Source of the DNA: Idiomarina aquatica
Lineage (GTDB): Bacteria > Pseudomonadota > Gammaproteobacteria > Enterobacterales > Alteromonadaceae
Assembly: GCF_003987185.1 (NCBI RefSeq)
Contig: NZ_PIPS01000002.1
Coordinates: forward strand, 1 to 64,000
Direction of reading: 5' to 3'
DNA length: 64,000 nucleotides
Shown here: one piece after another, positions 46,960 to 56,593 of the stretch
How the letters are laid out: each line of letters starts with the position of its first letter
How positions within the stretch are numbered: position 1 is the first letter of the stretch
Position numbers and translations under genes: made by a program
The notes under the pieces: generated by a model
Databases searched by the model: none
Told to the model about the DNA's origin: nothing
The model's input: only the letters and a program-made list of their open reading frames with translations

Positions 46960-48282
46960 GTGGCAGCGTTTCTGACACAAGAGGGTATCACCGCCTGGGT
47001 GATACCCTTATTTTTTGTGCTACTGGTGGTGCTACTGGCGGCGGTCGTTGTGTGGATGTCACGCAATCAGAACCGGCGTCTGCAACAGCAGTTGCAGCAA
47101 ACACAAGCGCACAATAACGAACTGAGAGAACGGGCTCAGTATGCGGAAGCGCAGTTACAGACGTTGCGCGCCACGGCGATGCAGGAGCGCCGTAACGCCG
47201 ATGAAAAATTGCGCTTATTACAGGCATCCGAAGAGCGTTTGTCGCAACAGTTTGAGAATTTGGCCAATAAAATTTTTGAACAAAAATCGCAGGGCTTGCA
47301 ACAGCAGAATCAGCAAACGCTAAGCGCTACGCTGGAACCCTTCAAGCAACAGTTAGAATCGTTCAAGCGGCAGGTGCAACAGCAATACAGCGACGAAACC
47401 AAAGAACGCAGTGCATTGCGCAGCGAGTTAATGAGTCTGCGTGAACTCAACCGACAAATGGCGCACGAAGCCGAAGCCCTGACCCGCGCGTTAAAAGGTG
47501 ACACCAAACAACAGGGCAACTGGGGCGAGTTGGTGCTGGAACGGATTCTGGAACAGTCGGGATTGCGCGAAGGGCATGAGTATCAAACCCAGAGTCATCA
47601 TCGCGATGAAGACGGTAAGTCCTTCAAACCCGACGTAATCGTGCATTTGCCAAACCAAAAAGACGTGGTCATTGACTCCAAAGTCAGTTTGTCGGCCTAT
47701 GAACGTTACTTTAACAGTGATGATGAGGCGGAAAAAGAGCGCTTGCTGCAAGAGCATGTGCAGTCGTTAAAACAGCACATCAAGCAGCTTGGTAAGAAAA
47801 ACTATCAGCAACTGGAAGGCTTACGGACGCTCGACTATGTGCTGATGTTTGTGCCGGTCGAGCCGGCCTTCTTATTAGCCGTGGACCGTGAACCCGAGTT
47901 GATAAAACTGGCACTGGAACAGCAAATCATGCTGGTGAGTCCGACTAACCTGTTGGTTGCACTGCGCACCGTCCACAACATCTGGCAGTATGAATACCAA
48001 AATCGTAACGCCGAGAAGATCGCCATTGATGCGGGCAAGCTGTACGACAAGTTTGTCGGCTTTATTGAGGATTTGGAAAAAGTCGGTAGCAGTCTCCAGA
48101 CATTGGATAACCGCTACCAGGAAGCAATGAAAAAGCTCTCCAGCGGCCGTGGTAACCTGGTCAGCAGAATCGAGAAATTCCGTGAGATGGGGGTGCAGAC
48201 GAGTAAACGGATTGCCAATGAATGGCTCGATGACGACGACTCAGACGCGGATTCCAAATCGGTGCCACACGACCGCAAATAA
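46960..48282 (+). CDS. rmuC: DNA recombination protein RmuC
   Basis: Membrane-anchored putative nuclease that limits inversions at short inverted repeats. The 440 residues have one N-terminal membrane helix (about 10-31), a long coiled coil to about 150 (QQLQQTQAHNNELRERAQYAEAQL), and the RmuC domain with GNWGELVLERILEQSGL near 187, DVVIDSKVSLSAYERYF near 231 and YVLMFVPVEPAFLLA near 293. It starts at GTG three bases after the fumarase stop, with GGGAG ahead. The last 122 bases are opposite the end of the minus-strand gene at 48161. Confidence 0.94.
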   Translation: MAAFLTQEGITAWVIPLFFVLLVVLLAAVVVWMSRNQNRRLQQQLQQTQAHNNELRERAQYAEAQLQTLRATAMQERRNADEKLRLLQASEERLSQQFENLANKIFEQKSQGLQQQNQQTLSATLEPFKQQLESFKRQVQQQYSDETKERSALRSELMSLRELNRQMAHEAEALTRALKGDTKQQGNWGELVLERILEQSGLREGHEYQTQSHHRDEDGKSFKPDVIVHLPNQKDVVIDSKVSLSAYERYFNSDDEAEKERLLQEHVQSLKQHIKQLGKKNYQQLEGLRTLDYVLMFVPVEPAFLLAVDREPELIKLALEQQIMLVSPTNLLVALRTVHNIWQYEYQNRNAEKIAIDAGKLYDKFVGFIEDLEKVGSSLQTLDNRYQEAMKKLSSGRGNLVSRIEKFREMGVQTSKRIANEWLDDDDSDADSKSVPHDRK

Positions 48283-48592
48283 AACGTTGCTCGTTAATCA
48301 GTACCATGCACAACTTGTGCTCAACCGGCCGGCTTTGGCCGTCAATGGTATGGGAGTTGAGCTTTAGCGTCAGTTGCAGACGATTGTCATCGTTGGCAAA
48401 ACAAAGCGCTGCAAAGGCCTGTTTCAATTGTTGTTGAGACTCGGGGCCATGGCAGTTGAACCAACGCAACGGCGGGCACAGCCGCTGTTGGTTGGGTAGG
48501 TTATAGAAAGCTTGCAGGGCATTACTGAGCAGCAATACCCCATGTTGTGGCTGATACAAATAAACGTAAGGGCTCGTCTGGCGCGCATCCAT
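48161..48592 (-). CDS. Hypothetical protein, PAS-like
   Basis: A 143-residue protein with no recognised family. The first ~110 residues (YVYLYQPQHGVLLLSNALQA, LTLKLNSHTIDG, VEHKLCMVLINEQRFICGR) have the alternating pattern of a PAS domain; this is a resemblance, not a match. The ATG at 48592 has a good GGAAGGA site seven bases ahead. The C-terminal ~40 residues are read from the strand opposite the 3' end of rmuC and look less protein-like, so the gene may recently have lost its original stop. It fills the otherwise empty 410 bases between rmuC and cysZ. Confidence 0.55.
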   Translation of the reverse strand: MDARQTSPYVYLYQPQHGVLLLSNALQAFYNLPNQQRLCPPLRWFNCHGPESQQQLKQAFAALCFANDDNRLQLTLKLNSHTIDGQSRPVEHKLCMVLINEQRFICGRVAPIWNPRLSRRHRAIHWQSVYSSAPPSHGISRFC

Positions 48593-48691
48593 ATCGCTGT
48601 CCTTCCTGATCTAACAAAACCAAACTGTTGGTTGTTTCAGTTTAAAAACAGCGCCGCAAAATACCAGTGACTGCTGACTGACGTCGATGTA

Positions 48692-49432
48692 CTACTGTAG
48701 CGCTTTGGCGCGGTAGTGATCGACCCACAATGATGTGGCAGCAGCGATGGCCAGTGGCATGACGATAAGATTGATCAGCGGAATCATGGTAAGCACCGTA
48801 ATACCTAAGCCAAAACTCAAGGACTTACCTTTTTGCGCGCGTAACTCGAAGCGCATACGGGTAAACGGCAGTTTATGATTGTCGAATGGGTAATCGAGAT
48901 ATTGAATCGCCATCATCCAGCAAACCCAGACAAACCAAATAACCTGGCCGATAACGGGGATAAGCAGAGAGAGCAGGAAAAAGCCGAGGGCGCGTGGAAT
49001 AAAATACGCCATTTTCTGAAATTCACGGCCAAGGGTGCGCGGAATATCTTTGATTAGGCCGGCAATGCCATCGTCGGCGATGCTTTGTCCACTCTCGTAC
49101 TGTTCGACCTTCTCGGCCAGTAAGCCATTGAAAGGCGCAGCAATTAAATTGGTCAGCGAGGTAAACAGAAAATAAAACATGCCAATAATAAAAATCACCA
49201 GCAACGGATAAATCAGATACTCCACCCATTGGAAATAACCCGGTAGCCATTCCATTAACTGGGTTGTCCACTGTTGTGTGGTCACCGTGAGCCAGTAGAT
49301 AGCCGCACTAAACAGCAGTAAATTAACCAGGATCGGAATGATCACAAAGCGCTTTAAGCCTTTGCTTTGGATTAATTGCAGGCCACGTGCTAAATAGGCG
49401 AAACCGTTGTCACTGTAGATGGTCGTGCGCAT
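48692..49432 (-). CDS. cysZ: Sulfate transporter CysZ
   Basis: Membrane protein for high-affinity sulfate uptake for cysteine synthesis. The 246 residues show about four long hydrophobic segments, with FVIIPILVNLLLFSAAIYWL near 30, LIYPLLVIFIIGMFYFLFTSL near 72 and LGFFLLSLLIPVIGQVIWFVW further on. RALGFF, QYLDYPFDNH and the C-terminal DHYRAKAL region are family features. The ATG at 49432 gives the usual N-terminus (MRTTIYSDNGFAYLARGLQLI) and follows an AAGGA. An upstream in-frame extension is rejected. It diverges from smc; CysB, encoded in the window, is its expected regulator. Confidence 0.93.
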   Translation of the reverse strand: MRTTIYSDNGFAYLARGLQLIQSKGLKRFVIIPILVNLLLFSAAIYWLTVTTQQWTTQLMEWLPGYFQWVEYLIYPLLVIFIIGMFYFLFTSLTNLIAAPFNGLLAEKVEQYESGQSIADDGIAGLIKDIPRTLGREFQKMAYFIPRALGFFLLSLLIPVIGQVIWFVWVCWMMAIQYLDYPFDNHKLPFTRMRFELRAQKGKSLSFGLGITVLTMIPLINLIVMPLAIAAATSLWVDHYRAKALQ

Positions 49433-49512
49433 GCTAACATCGTCCTTTTGACTAGCGTATCTGAGTACCTTTAATGCTAAGATAGTAGCGCGAGCAGGCA
49501 GTGGATGCATCC

Positions 49513-49540
49513 TTGAAATTGTTACAAAACACGATATAAC
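49513..49540 (+). promoter_or_regulatory. Promoter of smc, possibly giving a leaderless mRNA
   Basis: TTGAAA at 49513-49518 and TATAAC at 49535-49540 are separated by 16 bases. Transcription would start about seven bases after the -10, at or next to the smc ATG (49548). The sequence between the -10 and the ATG (AACAATA) contains no ribosome-binding site. Confidence 0.5.
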
Positions 49541-49547
49541 AACAATA

Positions 49548-52500
49548 ATGCGGCTAAAACATATAAAACTGGTTGGCTTTAAATCCTTTGTCGACCCTAC
49601 AAAAGTTCCGTTTCCCGATCAAATGACGTGTGTCGTTGGCCCGAATGGCTGTGGCAAATCGAACGTCATTGATGCGGTGCGTTGGGTGCTGGGTGAGAGT
49701 TCTGCCAAAAATTTGCGCGGTGACGCCATGACCGATGTCATTTTTAATGGCTCAACGGCGCGCAAACCGGTTTCTCAAGCCAGTGTTGAACTTGTGTTTG
49801 ATAACGAAAGTGGGCGCATCCAGGGCGAATATGCGGCGTTTAAAGAAATTTCAGTAAAACGTCAGGTAACCCGTGACGGGCAGTCGAATTATTTTCTCAA
49901 TAACAGTAAGTGCCGCCGCCGGGACATTACCGATCTGTTTTTAGGGACGGGACTTGGCCCGCGCAGCTACGCGATCATCGAACAGGGGATGATTTCCCGT
50001 CTGATTGAATCAAAACCACAAGAGCTGCGGGTATTTATTGAAGAAGCCGCGGGGATTTCGAAATACAAAGAACGGCGCCGCGAGACCGAGAACCGAATTG
50101 CGCATACCCGTGATAACCTCGAGCGCATCAGTGACGTGCGCGAGGAACTCGGTCAACAGTTGGAAAAACTGCAACGTCAGGCTGCGGCGGCAAAACGTTA
50201 TAAAGACCTGAAGGCGGAAGAGCGCCAGTTAAAAGGTGAGCTGTATGCGCTGCGCTGGTTAAAGCTTGAACAGAAACGTCAGCAATTACAGAGCGAGTTG
50301 GAGCAGCAACGTACCGAACGGGAACGTTGGCAGGCCGAGCAGACCGGTGATGAACGCGGTGTGATAGAACGGCGTGAACAGGCGGAACAACTGAAGCAGC
50401 AGGTTGATGACAAACAACAGGCGTTGTTTAATTTATCCAACCAAATCACTCGGCTGGAGCAAGGACTTCAGCATCAACAACAGTTGCAACAGCAACGTCA
50501 GCAACGGCAACAACAACTGCAGCAGGAATTGCAGCAACAGCAACAACAGAACCAGGAAGATCAGCAGCATCAACAACAACTGCAGCAGCAATACGCAGAG
50601 CTCGAGCCGCGTACAGAACAGCTCGAAGAGCAACTGCTGTTGCTTGAGGAGCAATTGCAGGAGGCTGACGAACAGTGGCAGCAATTTCAACAGCAACAAC
50701 GCCAGCATCAACAACAGCACCAGCAATTGCAACATCAGCAGCAACAACTGCAATTGCAGCAGCAACGGGTTGAACAGCAATTGGAATATCTGCAGCAGCA
50801 ACGTCAGCAACTGGCACAACGAGACGACCAAAGTAACTGCGAGCAGGCGCAAGCTGAGCTGGAACAGCAACAGCAACGCCTGACTGAGTTAACCGAACAA
50901 CTGGAACAGGCAACCGCGCAATTGCAGCAACGTGAACAGCAAATCACGGAACTGCAGCAAGGATTACAGCGACATCAACAGCAGTTGACGGAATATCAGC
51001 GCAGCGAGCAGCAGGCCAGTGCCCGTTATGAGGCGTTACAGCAACTGTTGCAACGCCGGCAGTCGCACCTGAGTGACGCGGCGCGGCAGTGGTTGCAGCA
51101 ACATAACGCGCGGCCCTTGCGTGAGGTGCTGGAGGTCGAGCCGCGTTGGCGAGGTGCCATCGAAACCTTGGTCAAGCCTTGGCTGGAGAGCTTCTGGGTT
51201 GACGCAGAGCCGTCGCAGCGGGTGCCTGAGGGGGTCAGTCTGTTGTGGCCGGCAAGCACGGTGAATGCGCCGCAGCAGCCGGCAAATTCAGCCGCTCGTG
51301 TGGTGAGTGGTGTTGCCCGGAAATGGCCACTGCTGTCGCTGTGTCTGCTGGTAGAGGATATCGGCGAAGCACAGCAACAACTGCAACAAAACCCTCAAGC
51401 TCTGCTGGCGCTAACGGTAACGGGGCAATGGTGTACTCGTTATTCACTGACAACGGAAGCCGTGGATGAAGAAGACAGTGTGCTGGCCACCCAACATGAA
51501 ACACAACAACTTGCAGCGCAGATACAGCGCTTGCAACAGCAACTGACGCAGCAACAGCAGACCTGTGCCGACCATCAGCAGCGATTGACGCAGGCACAGA
51601 GCGAGCTGCAGGCGGAGCAGCAAAAGGTGCAGCAGTTGCGCACCGATGTCGCAACCGGCGAACAACAACGTCACTACGCTGAGCGACAATATCAGCAGTA
51701 TCAGGCGCAACAACAACAGGCGCAGCAGCAGGCAGAAGAGTTGATGGAGCAACAATTGCAGGCGCAGGAGCAACAGCAGCAACTGCAGCAACAGGCGGAA
51801 CAGCTTGAGCACCAGTTGTCACAACTACCTGCGCAGGATAACGCCGCCGGTGCTGAGCTGGAACAACGACTGCGTCAGTTACAGCAACAGCATCAGCAGT
51901 TGGGCAGCAAACAGCAACAGTTGCAGCTGGAAAGGCAACACCTGAACAGTCAGTTACAGCAACAAGAAAAGCTTCAGCAGCGTCATCAGCAGCGTCAGCA
52001 GGCACTGCTTGATGAACTTGAACAATTGGCGGCAGCGCAAAACGATGTGAATGACGAACAGGTGCAACGTGAGCAACTGCAACAATTGCTGGAACAACGG
52101 GAAGTCGCCAGCGAGGCCTTGTTGGAGCAGCGGGAGCGTTTGGCAACGGTCGAGCACGAACTGCATGAACTGAGTCAGGGAAGCTCGGTGTTACGCGAAA
52201 AAATCCATCAGATTGAACAGCGCATGCAAAACACCGAAATCGAATTGGCGAAGTTACAGGAACGAACACAAACGGTTCTGGAGGCGCTGGCCGAGACCAA
52301 AATGAGTCTTAAAACCCTGCTCCAGGAACTCAGTCATGAGGCGGACGAAACGCGCTGGCAGCAGCAACTGGATAAGGTACAAAATCAGATCAAACGGCTG
52401 GGTGCGATTAACCTGGCGGCGATTGACGAAGCGGAAACGCAAAAACAACGTAAAGACTATCTGGATCAGCAATACCATGACTTATCCTCAGCGCTGGAAA

Positions 52501-53015
52501 CACTGGAAGACGCGATTCGCAAAATTGACAAAGAAACTCGGCAGCGTTTTAAAACCACGTTTGAGGCGATCAACAATGACCTGCAGGTGTTGTTTCCGAA
52601 AGTTTTTGGTGGCGGCAGTGCACAGCTTGAGCTCACCGATGATGACTTACTGGAAACCGGGGTTACTATCATGGCGCGCCCACCGGGCAAGAAAAACAGT
52701 ACAATTCATCTGTTAAGTGGTGGAGAAAAGGCGCTAACCGCTTTATCATTAGTTTTTGCGATTTTCCGGTTGAATCCGGCGCCGTTTTGCTTACTGGACG
52801 AAGTGGACGCGCCGCTCGATGACGCTAATGTCGGGCGTTTTTGCCGATTGGTCAGTGAAATGTCCGAAACGGTTCAGTTTATCTACATCAGCCATAATAA
52901 AGTTGCTATGGAGATGGCTTCGCATCTGGCCGGTGTTACCATGCAGGAGGCCGGTGTATCGCGCCTTGTAGCCGTGGATGTCGAACAAGCCGTCGCGATG
53001 ACGGAAGGCGAATAA
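49548..53015 (+). CDS. smc: Chromosome segregation protein SMC
   Basis: ATPase of the condensin complex with ScpA and ScpB, whose genes are at 3581-4946. The 1155 residues show the N-terminal head with Walker A GPNGCGKSN at 31-39, and the C-terminal head with LSGGEKAL from 1056 and Walker B CLLDEVDAPLDD near 1081-1092. Two long coiled-coil arms flank a hinge at about 505-635 (RPLREVLEVEPRWRGAIETLV at its start) that is divergent from typical SMC hinges. Both arms are extremely rich in glutamine, with long Gln-Gln runs. This is far more than usual and creates large spurious open frames on both strands. No Shine-Dalgarno is seen before the ATG. Followed by zipA and ligA. Confidence 0.95.
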   Translation: MRLKHIKLVGFKSFVDPTKVPFPDQMTCVVGPNGCGKSNVIDAVRWVLGESSAKNLRGDAMTDVIFNGSTARKPVSQASVELVFDNESGRIQGEYAAFKEISVKRQVTRDGQSNYFLNNSKCRRRDITDLFLGTGLGPRSYAIIEQGMISRLIESKPQELRVFIEEAAGISKYKERRRETENRIAHTRDNLERISDVREELGQQLEKLQRQAAAAKRYKDLKAEERQLKGELYALRWLKLEQKRQQLQSELEQQRTERERWQAEQTGDERGVIERREQAEQLKQQVDDKQQALFNLSNQITRLEQGLQHQQQLQQQRQQRQQQLQQELQQQQQQNQEDQQHQQQLQQQYAELEPRTEQLEEQLLLLEEQLQEADEQWQQFQQQQRQHQQQHQQLQHQQQQLQLQQQRVEQQLEYLQQQRQQLAQRDDQSNCEQAQAELEQQQQRLTELTEQLEQATAQLQQREQQITELQQGLQRHQQQLTEYQRSEQQASARYEALQQLLQRRQSHLSDAARQWLQQHNARPLREVLEVEPRWRGAIETLVKPWLESFWVDAEPSQRVPEGVSLLWPASTVNAPQQPANSAARVVSGVARKWPLLSLCLLVEDIGEAQQQLQQNPQALLALTVTGQWCTRYSLTTEAVDEEDSVLATQHETQQLAAQIQRLQQQLTQQQQTCADHQQRLTQAQSELQAEQQKVQQLRTDVATGEQQRHYAERQYQQYQAQQQQAQQQAEELMEQQLQAQEQQQQLQQQAEQLEHQLSQLPAQDNAAGAELEQRLRQLQQQHQQLGSKQQQLQLERQHLNSQLQQQEKLQQRHQQRQQALLDELEQLAAAQNDVNDEQVQREQLQQLLEQREVASEALLEQRERLATVEHELHELSQGSSVLREKIHQIEQRMQNTEIELAKLQERTQTVLEALAETKMSLKTLLQELSHEADETRWQQQLDKVQNQIKRLGAINLAAIDEAETQKQRKDYLDQQYHDLSSALETLEDAIRKIDKETRQRFKTTFEAINNDLQVLFPKVFGGGSAQLELTDDDLLETGVTIMARPPGKKNSTIHLLSGGEKALTALSLVFAIFRLNPAPFCLLDEVDAPLDDANVGRFCRLVSEMSETVQFIYISHNKVAMEMASHLAGVTMQEAGVSRLVAVDVEQAVAMTEGE

Positions 53016-53040
53016 CTATAACAAAAGGGTTGGCAACTGA

Positions 53041-53982
53041 ATGAGCAATCTACAGATAACCTTAAGTATCGTCGGTGTATTACTGATCGTCGCCATCATT
53101 GGTCACGGCCTCTGGACGATGCGCCGCAACAGTCAGCAAATGACCCGGCAGGCGCGTAAAGTCGCGGCCAAACGTCAGCAACGGGAAAGCACAGTGGATA
53201 ACGGCTTTGATGATGACGGCGTGGGCTCGGTTAAGGTGGTTGATAAAACCAAAGCCAATGACCCGGTTGAACAGATGTCAATGAACCTTGATATCGACGA
53301 TGATGACACGCCATTACCGTCAATGCGGGTAAATGACGATGACGTCGAACCCGCCGCGGAGGAAGCATTTAAGCTCGAGCCTGAATCAATGTCGGAGTCA
53401 CAAACCGATGAGCCGCCGCAGACTTCGGTAAAGGCTTCCCGTGAGGCCACAGCATCGGCGAAACCTGAAGATAACGTCGATTCCGACACGCCGTCACAAC
53501 CGGAATCGGTCTCAACGCAGCAGGACAAAGCGCCGGCGGCCAAAGCTATGGAAAAACCACAGCCGGCACAGGAAGTGATTTCGTTATTTGTAAAAGGCTC
53601 GGTGCAAGGTGCCGTGCTGTTGCAGATGATGACTGAGCTCGGTTGCAAGTTTGGCGAGATGGGGATTTTCCACCGCTATGAACAGACGTCGGGTAATGGG
53701 CCGCTGATCTTCAGCGTGGCAAACATGTATAACCCGGGTACGTTCGACCTCGACAACATTGAGAACTTTGAAACCGACGGAGTGGCGTTGTTTATGAGCC
53801 TGCCACTGGATTATGACGGCCAGCAGGCGTTCAATATGATGTTGAATGCGGCGAAAAAATTGGCGATGGAAATTCCGCAGGGGCAAGTGCTGGATGGCCA
53901 ACGTCAGGTGCTGTCTCGACAGTCGATTCAACGCGCTCATCACACCATTCGCGAGTTTGAGAAAGCGCAGGCCGGTGCCTAG
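53041..53982 (+). CDS. zipA: Cell division protein ZipA
   Basis: Tethers FtsZ rings to the inner membrane and recruits later divisome proteins. The 313 residues have an N-terminal membrane helix (about 4-24) followed by a basic patch (RRNSQQMTRQARKVAAKRQQ). A long acidic and proline/serine-rich linker covers about 50-175. The C-terminal FtsZ-binding domain runs from VISLFVKGSVQGAVL near residue 178 to about 310 (GLIFSVANMYNPGTF-like strand, MSLPLDYDGQQAFNMMLNAAKKLA). The smc-zipA-ligA order is shared with Pseudomonas and other gammaproteobacteria. Confidence 0.94.
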   Translation: MSNLQITLSIVGVLLIVAIIGHGLWTMRRNSQQMTRQARKVAAKRQQRESTVDNGFDDDGVGSVKVVDKTKANDPVEQMSMNLDIDDDDTPLPSMRVNDDDVEPAAEEAFKLEPESMSESQTDEPPQTSVKASREATASAKPEDNVDSDTPSQPESVSTQQDKAPAAKAMEKPQPAQEVISLFVKGSVQGAVLLQMMTELGCKFGEMGIFHRYEQTSGNGPLIFSVANMYNPGTFDLDNIENFETDGVALFMSLPLDYDGQQAFNMMLNAAKKLAMEIPQGQVLDGQRQVLSRQSIQRAHHTIREFEKAQAGA

Positions 53983-53995
53983 CCTAACCCTTTAA

Positions 53996-56035
<2,040 letters not shown>

Positions 56036-56038
56036 GCG

Positions 56039-56064
56039 AACGCCGCCGGTTAACGGCGGCGTTT
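56039..56064. terminator. Bidirectional hairpin after ligA
   Basis: AACGCCGCCG pairs with CGGCGGCGTT around GTTAA-type loop bases, followed by a short T-run on the plus strand and preceded by A on the minus-strand side. It separates ligA from the convergent gene ending at 56074. Confidence 0.75.
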
Positions 56065-56073
56065 CACACTGAA

Positions 56074-56583
56074 TCAACGACGAGAACTTAAGTCGCGAAT
56101 AAGACCGACCCCGTCAATATCTTTGATACCGTCATCGGAAAAAACAAATTTCAACGAAGGGTGCGTGGTATCAATCAGGTAACTCATGTCATCGACATGC
56201 ACAACCAGATGCTTGTAGGGTTCGTCTTCGTCAAATGCTTTACGTGGTTTTATTGCCAGGTAATGACCGCCCAGGTTTAATTCAAAGGATTCAAAGAAAC
56301 CGTCGGCAAATTCGGCAATATAGATAAGGCCTTCTTTATTGATGATGACATTCAGAATGTAATTCGGCGGCATTTCCTCGGTGCGCAGGTTGGCTTCACC
56401 GGCGCTGAAAATAAAGCTGTCAAAGTTCTTCTGATAGGCAAAGCCAAAGGATAAATCCTCTGCACGGCCACTGGGATAAATGACCTTGCCTGAGCCCGGA
56501 GCATCCCATTCCTGAGCATTCACAGACTGACTGGCAATAACGCCAAACAGCATGACACACGACATCAACAGTTTTCTCATCAT
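56074..56583 (-). CDS. Exported hypothetical protein
   Basis: A 169-residue protein with a signal peptide (MMRKLLMSCVMLFGVIASQSV, cleavage after VNA) and a mature part of mixed strands rich in acidic and aromatic residues (SFGFAYQKNFDSFIFSAGE, NYILNVIINKEGLIYIAEF). I recognise no family or active site. The ATG at 56583 has an AGGGAAG site that overlaps the mltD stop codon, ten bases upstream, so it is co-transcribed with and probably coupled to mltD. A periplasmic or envelope role linked to cell-wall turnover is plausible from context only. Confidence 0.72.
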   Translation of the reverse strand: MMRKLLMSCVMLFGVIASQSVNAQEWDAPGSGKVIYPSGRAEDLSFGFAYQKNFDSFIFSAGEANLRTEEMPPNYILNVIINKEGLIYIAEFADGFFESFELNLGGHYLAIKPRKAFDEDEPYKHLVVHVDDMSYLIDTTHPSLKFVFSDDGIKDIDGVGLIRDLSSRR

Positions 56584-56593
56584 GATCGCTTCC

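Noticed and set aside
50430-50830. Possible CRISPR-like or satellite repeat in the CAA/CAG-rich DNA
   Set aside because: No regular repeat-spacer unit; it is coding sequence for a Gln-rich coiled coil.
50404-50913. Asn/Ser-rich plus-strand and Leu- or Ala/Val-rich minus-strand frames in the smc arm
   Set aside because: Low-complexity shadows of the Gln-repeat DNA in other frames; no start signals or domain features.
51235-52269. 344-codon minus-strand frame rich in Ala, Val and Pro within smc
   Set aside because: It is the reverse reading of CAA/CAG-rich smc sequence. The smc frame has clear head motifs, and this frame has none.
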